13,276 bases of DNA from Wuchereria bancrofti (taxonomy: Eukaryota; Nematoda; Chromadorea; Rhabditida; Onchocercidae), in the NCBI GenBank assembly GCA_005281725.1, contig SSBO01000089.1, forward strand, positions 1-13,276, in the 5' to 3' direction. Each line of letters opens with the position of its first letter. Positions within the stretch are counted from its first letter, which is position 1. Made by a program: the position numbers and the translations under genes. This document shows positions 9,457-13,276 of the stretch, one piece after another. The notes beneath the pieces are model-generated. The model saw only the letters and a list, made by a program, of their open reading frames with translations, did not search any database and was not told where the DNA came from.

Positions 9457-9478
9457 CTCAAACTTGGGTAATTAAACC
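9457..9478 (-). other. Exact SL1 spliced-leader sequence in DNA
   Basis: The minus strand carries all 22 bases of nematode SL1 without a mismatch (GGTTTAATTACCCAAG, then TTTGAG). It lies 173 bp upstream of the proposed ATG of the unrecognised gene and in the same orientation. The following sequence starts GTTTGAATAATAACCC and has no Sm-binding site or SL RNA stem-loops in the next 100 bp, so it does not look like an SL RNA gene. Confidence 0.85.
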
Positions 9479-9664
9479 ACAGATTAACATTAAAAATTAT
9501 ACAACATTACAATAACGAGTTGATACATAACACGAATATAACTTAATTATAAAACATTTAAAGATGTAAGCAAGCTAGACACTTCCCAACCGAGCCATAC
9601 CATTACAAGATACTATAAATGGCTTTGTAAGGAAGAAAATTGGGAGGGATTTTTTGGATGCTAT

Positions 9665-9823
9665 GGTTACAAAGTAGATTAAAATCACTTAAAACAATAC
9701 TCTTTGTTCATTACATCATAGCTTCGCCATTGTGGCGACAGATGTTAAGGTTACAAAGTAGATTAAAATCACTTAAAACAGTAATCTTTGTTCATTACAT
9801 CATAGCTTCGCCATTGTGGCAAC
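9665..9823 (+). repeat. Two-copy 84-bp tandem duplication
   Basis: The block from 9665 to about 9739 (GGTTACAAAGTAGATTAAAA ... GCCATTGTGGC) recurs from 9749 to 9823 at an offset of 84 with few changes. Each copy ends in the short palindrome-like GCCATTGTGGC. A + strand frame (9640-9939) is open through both copies because 84 is a multiple of three, giving a 28-residue repeat, but it has low-complexity content and no splice or start context. It is better read as a non-coding duplication. Confidence 0.75.
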
Positions 9824-10514
9824 AACATGCAGTATGCAGCAATGTCATCAGAATATGTAGGCAATGTGATAAGCAAGCTTTTCTGAATTTGCAGACAACG
9901 AAATGGTGGCAGAACGTGGCACGAGTATCGGCAAGCTAGCACTTCTTTCAGGTTTTTACCCTGAAAAGTTCATGATGTAACTTAAATTTAAATTACTTAA
10001 TTTAATTACTTAATTTAATTTAGGTTAATATTCTGGCAGCAACTTGACAAAGTTCCGTCAACTTCATATGAATTCGACGATAACTATTTCGAAATTTTGA
10101 AATTCATAGAAAAATGCATTTCAAAGCTGTGAAAAAGATTTTCTTCTAGACTAAAAATTTCTCTTTTTAAATTTGTTATGTTTTTGAATTCACAAAATTT
10201 TCGCTCCAAACTAAACAATTCCTAAAATTTGATTAAAATGAGCAGGTTAAAAGCTTTATCTCACCTTAAATGTTATGTAAAAAATATTATGTGTGTCAAG
10301 AATATTAATGGACATTGGAATGTAAAAGAGTAATGCAAGAATGAGTATTGCGCATTTCTGGTTGTTCAATTCTTGAATATTCGATGTTTTTGTTTCCGCT
10401 TTTTTTCACAAAAAAATTGGACAATGTGCTTCTCCTCCTTCAGTCTAAAACGAATCATGAATTGTGACAAAATTCCCTCGAACTATTTGGATTCCTATTT
10501 TATGTTGTACCTAT
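9824..10514. other. Intergenic AT-rich stretch
   Basis: No gene is supported. There is a small 13-bp tandem repeat (ACTTAATTTAATT, 9995-10020). A weak minus-strand open trace at about 10022-10100 contains RRIHMKLTELCQVAARIL behind a possible acceptor TTTTTCACAG, but the frame from that acceptor meets stops. Confidence 0.4.
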
Positions 10515-10899
10515 TCATGTTAATTTTTTGCTATTAATTTTTTTTTTTATGTGAAAAGACATAGTGTAATCACTATCATATTTACTGAAAATATCGAGAA
10601 CACGCGAACATATTTTGTGTTCTAAATGTAAAGTTGCCCTTTCCAATATAATAAAAAGACAACTTCGTGTCTGAGAATATAAATGCTGCATATATACTAA
10701 CTTCAATAACTTCAATTGGCAAGTTTTATTACTGAAACCTTCATCATTTAATTTACTTTGCAAATTCTGCGAAGCTATGGTACTAATTCCGCGCCTTGTT
10801 TTCTCATCGTAGATTACCTCGCAAAGGAAAGTGATCAATGCGATCAGCTGCGATACACAAATAGTATCGTTCCGTTCCACTCGATCATTTATAATTGAT
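10515..10899 (-). CDS. Candidate exon or open frame, unrecognised
   Basis: An acceptor CTCTGTTTACAG precedes 10899. The frame then stays open to 10515, about 128 codons, the longest uninterrupted frame on this strand. A donor GAG|GTAATC at 10818 would define an 82-bp exon (SIINDRVERNDTICVSQLIA, then LITFLCE); the part beyond it is Lys- and Leu-rich and ends in poly-Lys, which suggests read-through into intron sequence. No family was recognised and no partner exon in matching phase was found. Confidence 0.35.
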
Positions 10900-11918
10900 C
10901 TGTAAACAGAGTGAAGCAGAATTTGAAACTCTTATATGAAAATTGCCCTCAGTAAGTGAAACATAAAGTGCTTGGTAACAACTGCAAATTTCATATGTTC
11001 TTAAACGCAGGAAGTGTCAGAAATCATTATTTAAATGTATTGCTTAAGGTCTTACCTAAAACTTTTTAACTTGCATAAAATTCAAGGGCTAAAAAATTCA
11101 AGCTCTTCGGAATATATTTCTCCTTAAAAAATCTTGAAGTATCTATTAAAACTTGCAAGAACATTCGAAAAGCGGTATTTGTCTACAAATTAAGATTGGA
11201 TGTTGCAATTAACTGCGCATCTTTCATTTCATTCCAATACGACTTTCCCACTGGTGTGTTTTCATTTCTTCCTCAATTTCTTTGTTTCATTTCTTTCTTG
11301 TTAACAACTGTATTTCTCTAGAAAAGCTAAAATCTGATATATTTATTCTAATTATCATTTAAATGAAGTTTCCGTCAAAAAATCTTTTTTATATTTCTTT
11401 ATTATCTTTACTAACTCAATTGTTCAATTTGACCAATGCAGCGAAGTATATGCTACATTTTAAATTAAATAAGCTAAAATCAATGATCTTTAAGAAATCA
11501 TTTCATTCGGTATCAAAATAAAAGGAACTTCAATGGGTTTTATATTGATTGACTGGTCAGCCTACTATTTCAAAGCTGAAAGGATATTGGAATAAAAACT
11601 TGGCAATAAATCCAAGAATCAAAGTTAAGAAGACTTAAGTTAGAATTGCAGAATATGTGCTTAGCAAAAAGGGCCGTTTCAGAATCCTCTTTTTTATAGA
11701 ATCTATTACTGTTTCTGCATATGAGTGATTTAATAACCATTTTTATATGTATTACTTCCCATAATTTTGAAATTCGTTGCTATTAGTAAAGATAGATAAG
11801 CATATAAGCGAAGGCAATGTTTTTGTCACTTTCACTATTCTGCTCTCTTTCTGCAAACCTCAGATCGAAGTTTTTAAAATTTAAAAACCAAGGAGCCGCC
11901 ACTTCAATAGTTACTTAC
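10900..11918. other. Stretch without a supported gene
   Basis: AT-rich sequence with pyrimidine runs (about 11220-11310) and no open frame with credible splice context on either strand. Nothing repetitive stood out. Confidence 0.4.
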
Positions 11919-12000
11919 TACGATTACGCCTTTTTGTGAAAATTGGAAGCACCGAATTGAAATAACTGCTGTCACGTCAGCCAAGACGACTGAGCACTTG
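11919..12000 (-). CDS. Candidate internal exon, unrecognised
   Basis: An 82-bp open stretch lies between an acceptor GGCTATTCAG and a perfect donor GTA|GTAAGT. It reads KCSVVLADVTAVISIRCFQF, then SQKGVIV. The splice signals are good but I cannot name the family or connect it in phase to the candidate exon at 10899-10818. It may be part of a gene with exons I missed, or debris. Confidence 0.3.
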
Positions 12001-12304
12001 CTGAATAGCCAACCACGCTAAGTTATAAAGTTCACAAAGCTACTGCGGCATTTATGAATGTCGTTAGAAATTTGCATGCAGATCTAATTCGTATAGTGTT
12101 ATTGATTTTTGCTGATGGGTTAGGCCGAGAACACAGTACGAATATATCGGAGAACCCGAATTTCTCTAGTATTTAGAAATGTAAGGACACAAAAAAGAAA
12201 TTGAAATGCAAGTCAGGGATAAATGAGATTTTAATATTTGCTCAAAGCAGTTTCACTCTGAAACTGATGGAATATCGTATGTTCCCAGACTACACAGAAG
12301 TGAG

Positions 12305-12403
12305 TCTAAATTCATTGTTTAAAAAAGTTACTTCCTTAGCACATTTTAAACATCTCTTATGACTATCTAAATTCATTGTCTAAAAAAGTTACCTTCCTTA
12401 GCA
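12305..12403. repeat. Short direct repeat (37/38 bp, period about 61) ending at the right LTR
   Basis: TCTAAATTCATTGT followed by an A-rich run and CTTCCTTAGCA occurs at 12305-12341 and again at 12366-12403 with one substitution and one added C. The second copy ends exactly where the LTR begins at 12404. Confidence 0.75.
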
Positions 12404-12551
12404 TGTAGGAAGAAAATATAAATTTATTTTTCATAATAAATTTTCCTTCTTTTCGTTAAGGGACAATTATCTATTTATTTAATTGTTTCCTACTTTAATT
12501 TATATTCTTACGTCTATTCTCGTCGCTCACGTTGTACTCTCAGTAGAACTG

Positions 12552-12573
12552 GCCGAAATTAGGTAATTAAACC
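12552..12573 (-). other. Diverged SL1-like sequence in the duplicated module
   Basis: On the minus strand it begins GGTTTAATTACC and agrees with SL1 at 17 of 22 positions; the changes fall in the 3' part. It is the second copy of the LTR SL1-like stretch, carried by the 85-bp block. Confidence 0.5.
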
Positions 12574-12725
12574 TTTTCTCGTTTGTTGCCGTTAGTAACG
12601 AAAGATTATCCATCTATCAGTTAAAATGTAGAACTAGTCGAACTAACTGTTGTTGTTTCTCTTCTTCCCTTTTCTTCTTAATCCTTGAATTGTGGTTGAG
12701 TGTCGTAATTGTCATTGGTTTGATC

Positions 12726-12747
12726 GTCAAAGTTGGGTAATTAAACC
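12726..12747 (-). other. SL1-like sequence inside the right LTR
   Basis: It is identical to the stretch in the left LTR, GGTTTAATTACCCAA and then CTTTGAC, 20 of 22 positions as SL1, so it is a conserved part of the LTR family. Confidence 0.75.
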
Positions 12748-13162
12748 ATTTCTCGTTTGTCGCTGTTAGTAACGAAAGATTATTCGTCTATCAGTTAAAA
12801 TGTCCTGTGAACACGTCGTCCTATTGGTGTCCTAAGAGCAAATCCCAATTACTCGTCCTCCTAACTGTTTTCCTCTAATGCGACCTAAGCGCGCCCTAAC
12901 ACTACCGTCCCCCAACCCGATATAATATTCATAATAAGAAACTGCTCTGCTTATACCGCTGAGAACGCCTATTTCTTGAGCTCAAATATCCACATCATTA
13001 ATTTTCACGTTTATTATCTGGTTGCTCCTTTCCCATCTTTGTATTGCCTGTTAGGTTGACTCCTTTGTTAGCGCCCTCCCTTTTTTCTTTATTAACAATA
13101 AGATCCTATATACACTATATACAATCCCTTTCTTTAGTTACTGTATTAATACTTTCAGCCTA

Positions 13163-13276
13163 TTTTACCGACACTCCGAACCTGCGGCGGTGACGTGACT
13201 TCCCGTTCTGGATGATATTGGTCCATCATCTAGCGTCGTGATTTTATCTGACGTTTTCATATCCTTTTCATTTTCC
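13163..13276 (-). CDS. C-terminal end of a retroelement polyprotein (partial, tentative)
   Basis: From the right edge the minus strand is open for 37 codons (containing KITTLDDGPISSRTGSHVTA) and stops at a TAA six bases into the LTR. This stretch is richer in GC than the neighbouring DNA. A reading frame that ends just inside an LTR of the same orientation is typical of the last ORF of an LTR element. No pol or integrase motif is visible in so short a piece, so the assignment rests on position. Confidence 0.35.

Larger units (their letters stand above)
12551..12803 (-). repeat. 73-bp SL1-containing module duplicated inside the right LTR
   Basis: Bases 12557-12629 repeat 12731-12803 at an offset of 174 with several differences. 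The left LTR has only the second of these. The extra block (12551-12635, 85 bp) is bounded by AGAACT at 12545-12550 and 12630-12635, so it interrupts the LTR sequence with a short duplicated edge. Confidence 0.75.
12404..13173 (-). mobile_element. LTR (770 bp), inverted relative to the 4448-5121 LTR; probable 3' LTR
   Basis: Read on the minus strand it begins TGTCGG (13173-13168) and ends CCTACA (12409-12404), and aligns with the solo LTR over its full length apart from an 85-bp insertion. Its flanks, TAGCA on the left and CTCCG on the right, are not a target duplication, so it is not a simple solo LTR. A minus-strand frame enters from the right flank and stops just inside the LTR, as expected if internal element sequence continues beyond the window and this is the 3' LTR. 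No clear polypurine tract is seen next to 13174. Confidence 0.75.

Noticed and set aside
9361..9478. SL RNA gene
   Set aside because: The 22-nt leader is exact, but the next 100 bases lack the GTAA donor form, an Sm-binding site and the expected stem-loops.
9204..9515. Open frame on the + strand (103 codons)
   Set aside because: It is antisense to the first exon and upstream region of the minus-strand gene and has no splice or start context.
9640..9939. Protein with a 28-residue tandem repeat
   Set aside because: The frame is open only because of the 84-bp duplication; composition and context do not look coding.
4448..13173. Large DNA transposon with 670-770 bp terminal inverted repeats
   Set aside because: The repeats have TG...CA ends, TATA and AATAAA signals, and the left one has its own 5-bp target duplication around it. 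That makes them separate LTRs and not the two ends of one transposon.

Overview
This is a piece of a nematode nuclear genome. It is AT-rich, its genes are split by short introns with standard GT/AG signals, and it carries several copies of the 22-nt nematode spliced leader SL1, one of them exact. The exact SL1 suggests a chromadorean nematode, perhaps a clade III (spirurid or filarial) parasite; the species cannot be fixed from this window. Nothing looks bacterial.

Layout from left to right. (1) 1-1798: the 3' part of an LTR-retroelement-like insertion on the + strand. It holds a broken envelope-type glycoprotein reading frame with a C-terminal membrane anchor, then a 3' LTR-like tail with a TATA box, AATAAA and a near-perfect SL1. 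(2) 1799-5256: on the minus strand, a decayed, truncated copy of UDP-glucose:glycoprotein glucosyltransferase (UGGT, the ER folding sensor). About nine exons of its N-terminal thioredoxin-like region can be traced, from the signal peptide to the FINGI motif, with at least two nonsense codons and several frame breaks. (3) 4448-5121: a 674-bp solo LTR lying in UGGT intron 1, flanked by a 5-bp target duplication (ACACC/ATACC). (4) 5122-8120: mostly degenerate or non-coding sequence with isolated exon-like pieces and a tRNA-like relic. (5) 8121-9283: a phase-consistent five-exon minus-strand gene for a protein I do not recognise, with an exact SL1 in the genomic DNA 173 bp before its ATG. (6) 9480-12403: a tandem 84-bp duplication, isolated exon-like pieces and otherwise featureless sequence. 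(7) 12404-13173: a second LTR of the family in (3), in the opposite orientation, with an extra 85-bp block that duplicates an SL1-like module. An open reading frame (13163-13276, minus) enters it from the right, so it is probably the 3' LTR of a longer element running off the window.

How the parts relate. A UGGT copy has been hit by at least two retroelement insertions: the envelope-bearing element truncates its 3' side inside an exon, and the solo LTR sits at the first splice donor. The repeated presence of SL1 or SL1-like sequence inside both LTR types and next to a gene is the most unusual signal. It may mean that trans-spliced leader sequence has been captured into DNA by reverse transcription, or that these LTRs use SL1 in their R regions.

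Reading frames here were followed by eye; family names rest on recognised motifs, not on a database search.
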